Shown in pieces: positions 54,375 through 62,679 of a stretch of 64,000 nucleotides of DNA. The position numbers and the translations under genes are program-made. The stretch lies in contig NZ_QOWJ01000005.1 in NCBI RefSeq assembly GCF_003332885.2, positions 204,485 to 268,484 of the forward strand, given 5' to 3'. This DNA comes from Paracnuella aquatica (lineage in GTDB: Bacteria; Bacteroidota; Bacteroidia; Chitinophagales; Chitinophagaceae). The notes below the pieces were generated by a model that made no database searches, had not been told where the DNA came from, and saw only the letters and a list, made by a program, of their open reading frames with translations. Position 1 is the stretch's first letter. Each line of letters opens with the position of its first letter.

Positions 54375-55217
54375 TTAATGAACAAGGATTTCTTCGGGAT
54401 CTTCCTGTGGAATAGAGATGGTTACTTTGTAATAGGTTTGCGACGGGTCCTTTTCAAAGTAAATAGATCCGTGTGCTACTTTCAGGCGGCTGCTGATGTT
54501 TTTCAAACCCAGTCCTACGGTGCTTTTATTCAGTTTTTCAAAATCGGTTTGTACCAGGCCGCGGCCATCGTGATGGATGCGCAGGATAAAATTATCGCCC
54601 TGTACATTTTGCGTTAAATGAATAAAGCTGGCGTTGCTGTGTTTTAATATATTGTTCACCAATTCCTGCACCACGCGAAACACATTCAACTCTTTTTCGT
54701 TTTTCAGGCGGTCTTTATAATCGTGAAAACGACTGCTGGCATTCATTGTACCCGAGCCGCCAATTTTTTGAAACAGGTCGTTCACCGCCGACTCCAATCC
54801 AAAGTTTTTAAGGGTGGGGGGCATCAGGCTGTGGCTGATGTTGCGCACCAACTGAATAGTATCATCTAGTATCTGGCGAATCTGAAAAATGGATTGGAGC
54901 TGCGTTGATTTATCCAGGTTCACCAGGTTTTCGGTAAGGTACAGGCGGGCTGTAGCCAGCAGCGGGCCGGCATCATCGTGCAGGTCGGCAGCAATGCGCT
55001 GGCGTTCTTCTTCCTGCAGGCGGATGGAGGCAGTGAGCAAAATCTTTTGTTGCTCTTCTTCCATGCGCTGCAGCTGCAGCTGGTAGCGAATGACTTTACG
55101 CTGGTGAAAAATGATGAACATGATCAACCCCACCGTAAGCACCAACATGCCGACAGTACCCAACAAAAGCGCCAGTGAAACATTAAATTGAGGGGCCGAA
55201 CCTTGCAGTAAAAACAT
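54375..55217 (-). CDS. Membrane-anchored histidine kinase (HisKA_3 type)
   Basis: 280 residues. A short extracytoplasmic N-terminus and a single membrane helix (about 15-38) precede a coiled-coil stretch. The dimerisation/phosphoacceptor box is RIAADLH80DDAGP, typical of NarX/LytS-like HisKA_3 kinases. The ATPase domain has DGRG and GLGLKNI. With so little outside the membrane it has no obvious sensor of its own; the seven-helix protein encoded three bases upstream is the likely input. Downstream regulator is its partner. Confidence 0.93.
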   Translation of the reverse strand: MFLLQGSAPQFNVSLALLLGTVGMLVLTVGLIMFIIFHQRKVIRYQLQLQRMEEEQQKILLTASIRLQEEERQRIAADLHDDAGPLLATARLYLTENLVNLDKSTQLQSIFQIRQILDDTIQLVRNISHSLMPPTLKNFGLESAVNDLFQKIGGSGTMNASSRFHDYKDRLKNEKELNVFRVVQELVNNILKHSNASFIHLTQNVQGDNFILRIHHDGRGLVQTDFEKLNKSTVGLGLKNISSRLKVAHGSIYFEKDPSQTYYKVTISIPQEDPEEILVH

Positions 55218-55220
55218 CGC

Positions 55221-55772
55221 TTAAGTAAGAGCTTTTATTTGGTGGATACGAGGCGGTGTTTTTTCGTTGCGGCTAAGGGCAAAAACAAGTATGGCGATAG
55301 AGAACAATACATTTTTGAGAATCAGGAAGATATCGATAATGAACCAATATTCGTTTACCATTTGCTGTGGTAGCTGATTGGCAAATATGTACATAAAGAA
55401 ACATCCGGACAAGTAAATCATAAACGCGATTACTACCCAAAACTGGTATTTATTATACAGGAATAACACGGATGTATTATTCATTTCCTCATACAGGTAG
55501 TAAAACGAGAAAATAAGGATAAGAATGGTTTCAACACCGATCGGAATGGAATCGATGCGGACGAATTTTGCTGTAAAAGTGTAAACCGCTAAAAATGCAA
55601 TAAATAGTAACGATAAAACGAGGATCGCTTTTTTTGCATTTTTGGTCTTGATGCTGTAATAAAGAAATAGAGCAAAAAGTAAATATTCCTGTAGCGTTAC
55701 GCTACTATAAAAGACATTTTTAAAGCCTTTAAAGGATAATGTCAGGCTTAAGATATCAGCTAGTCCAAACAA
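55221..55772 (-). CDS. Seven-helix membrane protein of the signalling operon (start uncertain, coding extends to about 55895)
   Basis: The only conventional start is TTG at 55772, giving 183 residues with about five and a half membrane helices. The same frame stays open upstream without any ATG, GTG or TTG until a TAG. It encodes two further hydrophobic segments (NLLYYTAALTGLLPISFFFF and LWILVIYSFLFG), which complete a seven-helix protein with a short basic C-terminus. The likely true start is therefore an ATA codon at 55895 (224 residues), with a TATATTTG promoter-like element just before it. No family is recognised. The stop lies three bases before the kinase start, so it is probably its sensor. 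Confidence 0.75.
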   Translation of the reverse strand: MFGLADILSLTLSFKGFKNVFYSSVTLQEYLLFALFLYYSIKTKNAKKAILVLSLLFIAFLAVYTFTAKFVRIDSIPIGVETILILIFSFYYLYEEMNNTSVLFLYNKYQFWVVIAFMIYLSGCFFMYIFANQLPQQMVNEYWFIIDIFLILKNVLFSIAILVFALSRNEKTPPRIHQIKALT

Positions 55773-55968
55773 AAATGAATAGATTACCAGTATCCACAGG
55801 CTTTCTTCTTTTTTAGTTTTGTTGTAATAGAAGAAAAAGAAAGAAATCGGTAAAAGCCCGGTTAAAGCAGCAGTATAATATAAAAGGTTTTCTATAGTTC
55901 GGAATTTTGTCCAAATATAGAAAACCTTTACAATTTTTTTAGAGGCAGATCTTTGGCTCTAGAATAAA

Positions 55969-56034
55969 TTAGTCCTGAGCCCACCAAGGAGTATCCTCTT
56001 GGGGAGGAAACGAGCGGAAAGTTTTTGTTTTCAT
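55969..56034 (-). CDS. Candidate 21-residue peptide heading the signalling operon
   Basis: ATG-to-TAA frame of 22 codons. The peptide begins MKTKTFRSFPP and ends EDTPWWAQD: a basic start, Pro-Pro hinge, acidic pair and a Trp-Trp tail. It has no signal peptide. It lies 73 bases upstream of the seven-helix protein start on the same strand, so it could be a signalling peptide, a regulatory leader or a short subunit. No recognised family. The clean start, stop and placement support it, but expression is unproven. Confidence 0.4.
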   Translation of the reverse strand: MKTKTFRSFPPQEDTPWWAQD

Positions 56035-56285
56035 AACGAAAGTTTTAAAGGTTTAAGCTGATGTAAACTTCAACCCTTTTGTTTTCTCGTTCAACAGGTC
56101 AATTTAAGCGCAAAAACTTCGTAAGCTCATCAAATGGCTGGTGGTTAACGATTTAAGCCAATTCTTTGCGTAACAGTACGGACTAAAATGAGGTAAAAGC
56201 CCTTCGTGTTGTTCGTATTTTTACTATGCTGCTTTTCCTATTTACATGCTAAAAAGAACTATTCGTTGGCCAAATTCTTCTGTTT

Positions 56286-56504
56286 TCAATTAACTGCTAG
56301 CGGATGAGCCTGTTCAAATCCGGGGTGCTTCGTAATATATAATCCGTTGGTCAGCCGAACCGTGTTGTAAGATAGATGAGCCTGTTCTATTTTAACCCTG
56401 GGTGTTGCAACATTATTTTTAGATGAATTGCATGGGGTGTTTCTACTGCGTACTTTTACGTTGTCTGATATCGTAGGATCACCCACATAAATATCTGTAC
56501 TCAT
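56286..56504 (-). CDS. Doubtful 72-codon hypothetical gene
   Basis: Begins MSTDIYVGDPTISDNV and contains two EQAH motifs (IEQAHLS and FEQAHPL). There is no signal peptide, no membrane helix and no recognised domain, and the codon pattern is not convincing. Included because it lies in the same direction as, and 250 bases upstream of, the peptide gene. Confidence 0.2.
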   Translation of the reverse strand: MSTDIYVGDPTISDNVKVRSRNTPCNSSKNNVATPRVKIEQAHLSYNTVRLTNGLYITKHPGFEQAHPLAVN

Positions 56505-56554
56505 ATTAGGCTGCTAAGCTGCCAAAGAGTAGTTTTACGGTGCTTAAAAAAAAC

Positions 56555-56562
56555 TAAGTTTG
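56555..56562 (+). promoter_or_regulatory. Possible -7 promoter element of the second response regulator
   Basis: TAAGTTTG, a full TAnnTTTG match, 55 bases before the ATG at 56618. The -33 position carries TTT rather than TTG. Confidence 0.4.
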
Positions 56563-56617
56563 CCGGGCTTTTAGCAACGCCTCAAGCTACATTCACAAAC
56601 CGCACACCACCCCGTCC

Positions 56618-57274
56618 ATGAGCAGTGAACTGATTAAAGTATCCATCGCTGACGACCATAAAATCTTCAGGGATGGATTGAAAATGGCGTTGAGGGACCG
56701 AGAATACCTGAAGATCCTTTGGGAAGCCGAAGATGGTAAAGACCTCATGCACAAGCTGAAGATCAAACAGCCCGATGTGCTCCTGATGGATATCCGGATG
56801 CCCGAAGTAGATGGGATCAACGCCATCAGCCTCATTCGCAAAGAATACGAAAACCTCAAGATCATTGTGCTGACGATGTACGATGACCAGGAGTTGATCA
56901 CCAAAATGATGGAGATGGGCGCCAACGCCTATCTGACCAAAACCACCGACCCCGACGAAATTTACCAGGCCATCCTCACCTGTATGAACGACGACTTTTA
57001 TTTTAACGACCTGGTGAACAAAGCCGTGCTGCTGAAACTGCAGCACAAAAAGTCGGTGCGCCAATTTTATCCGAATCCAGTCAAGTTTTCGGAGAAGGAA
57101 CTTAAGATCCTGAAGCATATTGCGGAAGACAAAACCACGGAAGAAATTTCGAAGGAGGTGTTCCTTAGCCCACGCACCATTGAAACCATACGGCAAAAAA
57201 TGAAGGAAAAAGTGGGCGTGAAAACCATTGCCGGGCTGGTGATGTATGCCATGCGCAATAAGCTGCTGGATTAA
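56618..57274 (+). CDS. NarL/FixJ-family response regulator, no adjacent kinase
   Basis: 218 residues. Receiver motif VSIADDHKIFRDG, phosphoacceptor D58 in VLLMDIRMP, LTKTTDPDEIYQAI, and a LuxR-type helix-turn-helix (EKELKILKHIAEDKTTEEIS, SPRTIETIRQKM). No kinase lies nearby, so its partner is elsewhere or shared. It resembles the regulator at 58273 in layout (both share YQAI and CxxxxFxFNDL). Confidence 0.93.
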   Translation: MSSELIKVSIADDHKIFRDGLKMALRDREYLKILWEAEDGKDLMHKLKIKQPDVLLMDIRMPEVDGINAISLIRKEYENLKIIVLTMYDDQELITKMMEMGANAYLTKTTDPDEIYQAILTCMNDDFYFNDLVNKAVLLKLQHKKSVRQFYPNPVKFSEKELKILKHIAEDKTTEEISKEVFLSPRTIETIRQKMKEKVGVKTIAGLVMYAMRNKLLD

Positions 57275-57372
57275 TCAATGTTTCAGGTTCAAGGTCTAAT
57301 GTTTAAAGTTTGCCGCAGTTTAGAGCGCTCAATTTTACCCTTAGCCTTGAACGTTAAACCAAATAACTGCCC

Positions 57373-58131
57373 ATGTCGCAAGCAATATCCCAAGCGCACA
57401 ATACCTCGTTTTTCAACGGCATTTACCAGGAAGTATGGCGCCGCATGATCCACCCGGGCCTCACCGAAGCGGAGCTTCCTTTTCTGGAAGATGTTTGCGG
57501 GTTGCAGCCCGGTCAGCGGGTGCTGGACCTGATGTGCGGCTATGGCCGCCACTCGCTGGGGTTGGCACGCAAGGGATACCAGCTTACTTCAATCGACAGC
57601 TCAGAAGGCTACGTAGCCGAAGTGCAGGCAATGGCGGCGGCTGAAGCCTTGGCGCTTACCGCTCTGCACGGCGATGTTTCCACTATGACCTTTGACGGCC
57701 TGTACGATGCTGCCATTTGCATGGGCAATTCGTTTACTTTTTTCAACGCGGCATCGGTGTGCAGCCTGCTGCAGCAGTTATCGGTGGCGCTAAAACCCGG
57801 TGGCCGTTTTGTAATTGACACCTGGATGATCGCCGAAATTGCGTTCCGCCATTTCCAGGAGCGGGCCTGGCACCAGGTAGATGAGTTTCGCTACCTCATT
57901 GGCAGCCGCTACCTCATGCATCCATCCCGCATCGAGGCCGAACACTTGATTATTACCCCTGATGGGAAAGTAGAAACGCTTTTGGGCGTGGATTATATTT
58001 TTTCCATTGCCGAATTGGAAACTTTTTTGGCTGACGCGGGTTTTGCGCTGCAGGATGTTTTTTATACGCCGCGAAAAAGGCGTTTTCAGTTGGGCGACAA
58101 TCGGGCCTATCTCGTGGCTGTAAAAAGCTGA
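57373..58131 (+). CDS. Class I SAM-dependent methyltransferase
   Basis: 252 residues. Motif I VLDLMCGYGRHSLGLA binds the SAM methionine moiety, SIDSSEGYV the ribose, and AICMGNSFTFF is motif post-III. The N-terminus (FFNGIYQEVWRRMIHPGLTEAE) is typical of small-molecule methyltransferases in this phylum. Substrate unknown. It lies between two response-regulator genes on the same strand but with about 100-140 bases on either side, so no operon is claimed. A word-type repeat precedes it. Confidence 0.85.
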   Translation: MSQAISQAHNTSFFNGIYQEVWRRMIHPGLTEAELPFLEDVCGLQPGQRVLDLMCGYGRHSLGLARKGYQLTSIDSSEGYVAEVQAMAAAEALALTALHGDVSTMTFDGLYDAAICMGNSFTFFNAASVCSLLQQLSVALKPGGRFVIDTWMIAEIAFRHFQERAWHQVDEFRYLIGSRYLMHPSRIEAEHLIITPDGKVETLLGVDYIFSIAELETFLADAGFALQDVFYTPRKRRFQLGDNRAYLVAVKS

Positions 58132-58272
58132 TTGGCCGGAAAAGCAGTGGCCTAACTAAGATTGTCGTGGTTGTTTTGTTTCTTTGCGTAGTTTTACCAT
58201 AATTTTAAAAAACCGTTTTTCCTATAAGCCCATTTGGGCGACCAATAAACTGCTTCTTTAAAGCCTTTCCTT

Positions 58273-58944
58273 ATGAAGAATCTTGATGATAAACCTATCC
58301 GGGTTGCCATCGCCGATGACCATCACTTATTCCGTGCCGGTGTTCGCACCTCGCTTTCCAGCCGGAAAGACATCTTAATGGTGGGTGAAGCTGAGAACGG
58401 TATGCAACTGCTGAACCTGCTCCGCCACATCAAGCCCGATGTGATCTTACTCGACATTCAAATGCCCATTATGGACGGGTTGGCTGCGCTGCCCGAAATA
58501 AAAAAGCTGCACCCCGATGTGCGGGTAATTATGCTGAGCATGATCAACGATGCCTCCATGATTACGCGGATGATGGAAGTGGGCGCCAACTCGTACCTCA
58601 CCAAGGAGTCGGATTCGGAAGTAATTTACCAGGCCATCCGCACCTGCCACGAGGAGGAGTTTTTCTTCAACGACCTCACCAACAAGGCATTATTAAGCGG
58701 CTTGCGCAGCAAACGCGTTGCCGAAGCTTCGGCCCCTGCCGAAGTGCACCTCACCGATAAGGAAGTAACCATCCTGAAACTGATGTGCGAAGAAAAAAGC
58801 ACCAAGGAAATTGCCGATATGGTGGACCTCAGTCCCCGCACGGTAGAAGCCATCCGCGATAAGCTGAAAACCAAAACCGGCGTGAAATCGATGGCCGGCC
58901 TGGTGATGTATGCCGTAAAGGCCGGCATCGTACAGCAAGCTTAA
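58273..58944 (+). CDS. NarL/FixJ-family response regulator, no adjacent kinase
   Basis: 223 residues. Receiver with VAIADDHHLFRAGV, phosphoacceptor D61 in VILLDIQMP and KESDSEVIYQAI; LuxR-type DNA-binding domain TDKEVTILKLMCEEKSTKEIA, SPRTVEAIRDKL. No kinase is encoded beside it. Third NarL-type regulator within 5.3 kb. Confidence 0.93.
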   Translation: MKNLDDKPIRVAIADDHHLFRAGVRTSLSSRKDILMVGEAENGMQLLNLLRHIKPDVILLDIQMPIMDGLAALPEIKKLHPDVRVIMLSMINDASMITRMMEVGANSYLTKESDSEVIYQAIRTCHEEEFFFNDLTNKALLSGLRSKRVAEASAPAEVHLTDKEVTILKLMCEEKSTKEIADMVDLSPRTVEAIRDKLKTKTGVKSMAGLVMYAVKAGIVQQA

Positions 58945-58999
58945 GTGTACCTTTTTACTGAAAACCGGCACACCGCCGGTATTCCATATATTTTTTAAA

Positions 59000-59033
59000 A
59001 TGCCACTGTTCAACGCAGTGGCATTTACATTTG
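59000..59033 (+). promoter_or_regulatory. Hairpin and -7-like element before the aminotransferase gene
   Basis: ATGCCACTG / CAGTGGCAT hairpin (59000-59024) may terminate the regulator transcript; immediately after is TACATTTG (59026-59033), a full -7 match four bases from the ATG, implying a leaderless mRNA. Confidence 0.4.
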
Positions 59034-59037
59034 CGCC

Positions 59038-59865
59038 ATGGGGTTTATTTGTTTCAATGGTGAGCTTTTGCCAGCGGGCCAGCCAGTTATTGCGGCTGCC
59101 AACCCCGGCTTTCGGTACGGCGAGGGGCTGTTTGAAACCATGAAAATGTTGCAGGGAAATATCCTGCATTTCAGCCTCCATTGCCAACGCTTGCAGCAAG
59201 GCTTGAGCCTGCTGGGCATGAGTCCGTTAGCGGCAGATAACAACGCAATAGCGGGGCAGGTAAAATTGCTGGCGCAAAAAAACGAGTGCCTAAAAATGGC
59301 CCGTATCCGCTGGACCGTGTTCCGGCAGGAAGACGGCACCGCCGGCTATGTGCTGGAAGCGTTTGCACTGGAAAGCGAAGCATTTCGCTGGCAGGAGCGG
59401 GGCTGGCGATTAGGCTTATACGCGGAAAACACAAAAGCTACCGGTCCACTGGCCAACCTGAAATCAGCCAATTATTTAGTATATCGATTAGCAACTGCGG
59501 CAGCCGCACAGCAAGGCGCAGATGAATGCATCGTGCTCAATGCACACGGGCATGTATGCGACGGATCGCGAACCAATATTTTTATCCTAAAAGATGGGCT
59601 GTTGCAAACGCCACCGCTAACCAGCGGATGCGTAGCTGGAGTGATGCGCAGGCATGTGCTCCAATTTTGCAGCGCAAACAATATTCCCTTTGCTGAAAAA
59701 GATTTATTGCCCAATGACCTTTTGGCCGCCGATGAAATGTTCCTCACCAACGCTATCCAGGGCATCCGTTGGGTAAGCCATTTTAAAGGCAAGAAGTATG
59801 GAAATGCTTTTACCAAAAGCCTGTATGAACAACTGCTGGCAGCAGAATATCAGAAAGCTTTTTAA
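59038..59865 (+). CDS. Class IV PLP-dependent aminotransferase / aminodeoxychorismate lyase-like
   Basis: 275 residues of the fold IV PLP family. NPGFRYGEGLFETMK is the family N-terminal signature, K142 in LANLKSANYLVY the PLP lysine, and EMFLTNAIQGIRWV the C-terminal cofactor loop. It could be a PabC-like 4-amino-4-deoxychorismate lyase or a branched-chain/D-amino acid aminotransferase; the sequence does not decide. It converges on the mqn genes. Confidence 0.8.
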   Translation: MGFICFNGELLPAGQPVIAAANPGFRYGEGLFETMKMLQGNILHFSLHCQRLQQGLSLLGMSPLAADNNAIAGQVKLLAQKNECLKMARIRWTVFRQEDGTAGYVLEAFALESEAFRWQERGWRLGLYAENTKATGPLANLKSANYLVYRLATAAAAQQGADECIVLNAHGHVCDGSRTNIFILKDGLLQTPPLTSGCVAGVMRRHVLQFCSANNIPFAEKDLLPNDLLAADEMFLTNAIQGIRWVSHFKGKKYGNAFTKSLYEQLLAAEYQKAF

Positions 59866-59945
59866 TCAATGGCCGCATTTACAACTGTTACTAATAAATA
59901 GCTTCGGTAAAACGTTTAACAACGGCCAAGTCAGCCGCATTTTTA

Positions 59946-60773
59946 TTACGCGGCAAACAAATCTTTCGGTGTACCAATCCCTGCATTTTTACAATAGGTA
60001 GCATACAATTGCTCAATGGCTTTGCGGCCGGCTGCGCCAAGATCCAGCGAAAATTTATTTACATACAAATCAATGTGCTGGTGCATCACGGTCTTGTCCA
60101 TGGCCTGCGCATGTTGTTCCACGTAAGGCGGCAATGCGGGATATTGCGCAAAAGCAGCCTCTAGGCTTTTCCGAATGAGGCGGTCAACTTTTTCCTGTAT
60201 CGACACCGGCAAACTGCGCCGCGCAGCAATACAACCCAACGGGATGGGCAGGCCAGTTTCCTTTTCCCAATATTCGCCCAGGTCGAGCACTTTGTGCAGA
60301 CCACGTTGGGCATAGGTAAAGCGGTTTTCGTGGATGATGAGGCCCAGGTCGAAGCTGCCGGTCAGCACGCTGTCTTCAATTTCGGAAAAAAGGACCGGGG
60401 TGCGGTTGGTGGCTTGTGGAAAAGCAAAATGAAGCAGGAAATTGGCCGTTGTGTTTTCGCCCGGTATAGCAATGCGCTGAGCGTTCACCTGCTCGGCGGA
60501 CACGGGCTCTTTTGAAATCAGCAGCGGACCCACACCGTTGCCCAGCGCCGAACCTGCATTTAAAATCCGGTACTGGTCGGCCGTGCGAAAAAGGGCCGGG
60601 AAGCTAAGTTTTGAAACATCCAGTTTGTCCTCCAGCGCCCACCGGTTCAGGGTTTCCACGTCTTCCAGCACCGGCTCAAACTGCAACCCTTCGGTATCAA
60701 TTTTCCCGTTGACCAGCGCATCAAAAATAAACGTGTCGTTCGGGCAGGGCGAAAATCCAAGAGTCAGTTTCAT
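59946..60773 (-). CDS. mqnD: 1,4-dihydroxy-6-naphthoate synthase
   Basis: 275 residues, periplasmic-binding-like fold. LGFSPCPNDTFIFDAL, DVSKLSFPAL, GVGPLLISKEP and GLIIHENRFTY match MqnD, which cleaves cyclic dehypoxanthinylfutalosine to 1,4-dihydroxy-6-naphthoate in the futalosine route to menaquinone. Its ATG overlaps the mqnB stop, so the two are coupled. Confidence 0.93.
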   Translation of the reverse strand: MKLTLGFSPCPNDTFIFDALVNGKIDTEGLQFEPVLEDVETLNRWALEDKLDVSKLSFPALFRTADQYRILNAGSALGNGVGPLLISKEPVSAEQVNAQRIAIPGENTTANFLLHFAFPQATNRTPVLFSEIEDSVLTGSFDLGLIIHENRFTYAQRGLHKVLDLGEYWEKETGLPIPLGCIAARRSLPVSIQEKVDRLIRKSLEAAFAQYPALPPYVEQHAQAMDKTVMHQHIDLYVNKFSLDLGAAGRKAIEQLYATYCKNAGIGTPKDLFAA

Positions 60774-61429
60774 AGGTCCATTATTTTGTCGATCAATGTA
60801 TTGAGCTCGGTGTGCAGGTTTTTAATGGCTTCGGCCATTTTCCATTTGCTTTTATCCCGTTCGCCAATGGCGTTCGAAATGCTGCGCACCTGCAAAAAAG
60901 GCACGCCTTCCTGCAGGCACACATAGTGCAGCGCCGCACCTTCCATGCTTTCGGTTTGTGCGCCCCAGTGCAGCCGGTACTGGCGGATGCGTTCGGGGTT
61001 GGTGGATATTTCGTTTACCGTAATGCCCCGCACCAATTGCAAACCCGGCAAGGCCAGCCATTTGGCGTTGGGGTTGGGTAAAAAACCTTCCGACCACGGA
61101 AAGCTGTTGGGGTCAGTTAGCCCGAGGTCGAATACGCTGCGAAAGGCCTTTTGTTCCTCCACGCCCACATCGCCAAATGTATCGGTTTGCACCACCACGG
61201 TTTCGCCGGGCAGCAAGGTAGCATCCAGCGTACCGGCAACACCTGCCTGGATCACCAGGTCGGGTTTGTGGGTAACCAGTTGCCGCATTAGGCTGTACAC
61301 CGACGGGCCCATGCCCACGCCAGTGATCATGAATCGGATGCTTTGGTGGGGCCGCAACATGCGGTTGGCCACCGTTGCCTGCAAGGCCGCCAGTTCCATT
61401 TCGGTAGCTGCGCAAATAAGAAGTTGCAT
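60770..61429 (-). CDS. mqnB: Futalosine hydrolase
   Basis: 219 residues of the purine nucleosidase/phosphorylase fold. MQLLICAATEMELAAL is the family start; QAGVAGTLD, TESMEGAALHYVC and RSISNAIGERD shape the nucleoside pocket. It removes hypoxanthine from futalosine, one step of the pathway containing MqnD. A longer frame opens at 61486, but the conserved N-terminus starts at ATG 61429. Confidence 0.93.
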   Translation of the reverse strand: MQLLICAATEMELAALQATVANRMLRPHQSIRFMITGVGMGPSVYSLMRQLVTHKPDLVIQAGVAGTLDATLLPGETVVVQTDTFGDVGVEEQKAFRSVFDLGLTDPNSFPWSEGFLPNPNAKWLALPGLQLVRGITVNEISTNPERIRQYRLHWGAQTESMEGAALHYVCLQEGVPFLQVRSISNAIGERDKSKWKMAEAIKNLHTELNTLIDKIMDL

Positions 61430-61473
61430 GGCCGCAAATTTAACCCATGCAACCGTAATCTGCCGTTGGCGGT

Positions 61474-61481
61474 TACCTTTG
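61474..61481 (+). promoter_or_regulatory. Possible -7 promoter element upstream of the tetrahydropterin gene
   Basis: TACCTTTG, a full TAnnTTTG match in the 182-bp gap between the divergent mqnB and pterin genes; no -33 TTG at the right distance. Confidence 0.3.
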
Positions 61482-61611
61482 TGCAAGTGCTGTCGTTTTA
61501 AAAGGGAACGGGTTTAAACAATGGCTCCGCTTGTTTGTTTACCTTGGGCAGCCGCAATTTGCAGGGCTTTTTTACGGGCAGCAACTACAAAAACACCAGG
61601 AACCAAAATAC

Positions 61612-62025
61612 ATGAGCAAACGTGTAGCCATTTACCGAAGGGAACACTTTAATGCCGCACACCGGCTGGCCCGCCCCGACTGGAGCGATGAGCAAAACTT
61701 CAGGGTTTTTGGCAAATGCAGCCTGCCCAACTACCATGGCCACAATTACGAACTGGAAATAAAAGTGGTGGGCGAAGTAGATAGCCGCACCGGTTTTGTG
61801 ATGGATATGAAAGAGCTGTCCGACCTGGTGAGTGAGCAGGTGTTGGAGCGGTTCGATCATAAAAACCTAAACCTCGACACCGAGGAATTTAAAAGCCTGA
61901 ATCCCACCGCCGAAAACATTGCAGTTGTGATTTACGACCTGTTGCGGCCACACCTGAAACCGGCGCTGGAACTTTTTGTGCGGCTTTACGAAACGCCGCG
62001 GAACTTTGTAGAATATCCTGCCTGA
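61612..62025 (+). CDS. 6-pyruvoyl-tetrahydropterin synthase / 6-carboxytetrahydropterin synthase homologue
   Basis: 137 residues. Zinc-binding HFNAAHRL and NYHGHNYELE (third and fourth His) are intact, with the catalytic Cys in GKCSLPNYHGH. ERFDHKNLNLD and PTAENIAVVIYDLL are conserved. With folE 50 bases downstream it probably makes a tetrahydropterin from GTP-derived dihydroneopterin triphosphate: either a queuosine precursor (QueD) or a biopterin-like cofactor. Start at ATG 61612; the frame opens earlier at 61531. Confidence 0.9.
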   Translation: MSKRVAIYRREHFNAAHRLARPDWSDEQNFRVFGKCSLPNYHGHNYELEIKVVGEVDSRTGFVMDMKELSDLVSEQVLERFDHKNLNLDTEEFKSLNPTAENIAVVIYDLLRPHLKPALELFVRLYETPRNFVEYPA

Positions 62026-62075
62026 GCAATATTTTTTAGCAGCATGGCTGCTGTTTTTTTATAACAACAAATACA

Positions 62076-62672
62076 ATGGCTTACAATAAACTGGAAACTT
62101 ATAAAGAAGACGTTACGGACGGTTTGGTAAAAAATTACCGCGAGGTATTGCAACTGATTGGCGAAGACCCCGAGCGGGAAGGATTGGTGAAAACACCGGA
62201 ACGCATGGCCAAGGCTTGGCAGTTTATGACACAGGGCTACCACCAGGATGCGGTGGCTATTTTAAACTCTGCCAAGTTTCATGAAAACGTAAGTGAAATG
62301 ATCCTGGTGAAAGACATCGAATTGTACTCCATGTGCGAACACCACCTGCTGCCGTTTTATGGCAAGGCACATATAGCCTACATCCCCAATGGCTACATCA
62401 CCGGCCTCAGCAAACTGGCCCGCGTGGTGGATGTTTTTTCCCGCCGGCTACAGGTGCAGGAGCGCCTTACCACACAGATTTTGGAAGCGGTGAAAGAAGC
62501 GCTGAACCCCTTGGGTGTGGCCGTGGTGATTGAAGCAAAACACCTGTGTATGATGGTGCGGGGCGTGCAAAAGCAAAATTCGGTAACCACCACATCGGCA
62601 TTCGACGGGCAGTTTCAAAGCACTTCGACCCGGATGGAATTTTTAAAACTGATTTCAGCTGATTTGAGCTAG
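62076..62672 (+). CDS. folE: GTP cyclohydrolase I
   Basis: 198 residues. The zinc and substrate-binding [18 protein letters not shown] and the [20 protein letters not shown] motif are diagnostic; [15 protein letters not shown] supplies the third zinc Cys. It forms dihydroneopterin triphosphate for folate and for the pterin synthase encoded upstream. Confidence 0.96.
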   Translation: MAYNKLETYKEDVTDGLVKNYREVLQLIGEDPEREGLVKTPERMAKAWQFMTQGYHQDAVAILNSAKFHENVSEMILVKDIELYSMCEHHLLPFYGKAHIAYIPNGYITGLSKLARVVDVFSRRLQVQERLTTQILEAVKEALNPLGVAVVIEAKHLCMMVRGVQKQNSVTTTSAFDGQFQSTSTRMEFLKLISADLS

Positions 62673-62679
62673 GTGGTTC

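Larger units (their letters stand above)
56035..56617. other. 583-bp AT-rich region between divergent signalling genes
   Basis: Apart from a doubtful 72-codon frame on the minus strand (56286-56504), nothing coding is supportable. It must hold the promoter of the peptide/kinase operon; no TAnnTTTG element is evident near the peptide gene. Confidence 0.5.

Noticed and set aside
55969-56034. Trp-Trp leader peptide controlling a tryptophan operon by attenuation
   Set aside because: No tryptophan biosynthesis genes follow and no terminator/antiterminator pair is visible between the peptide and the membrane-protein gene.
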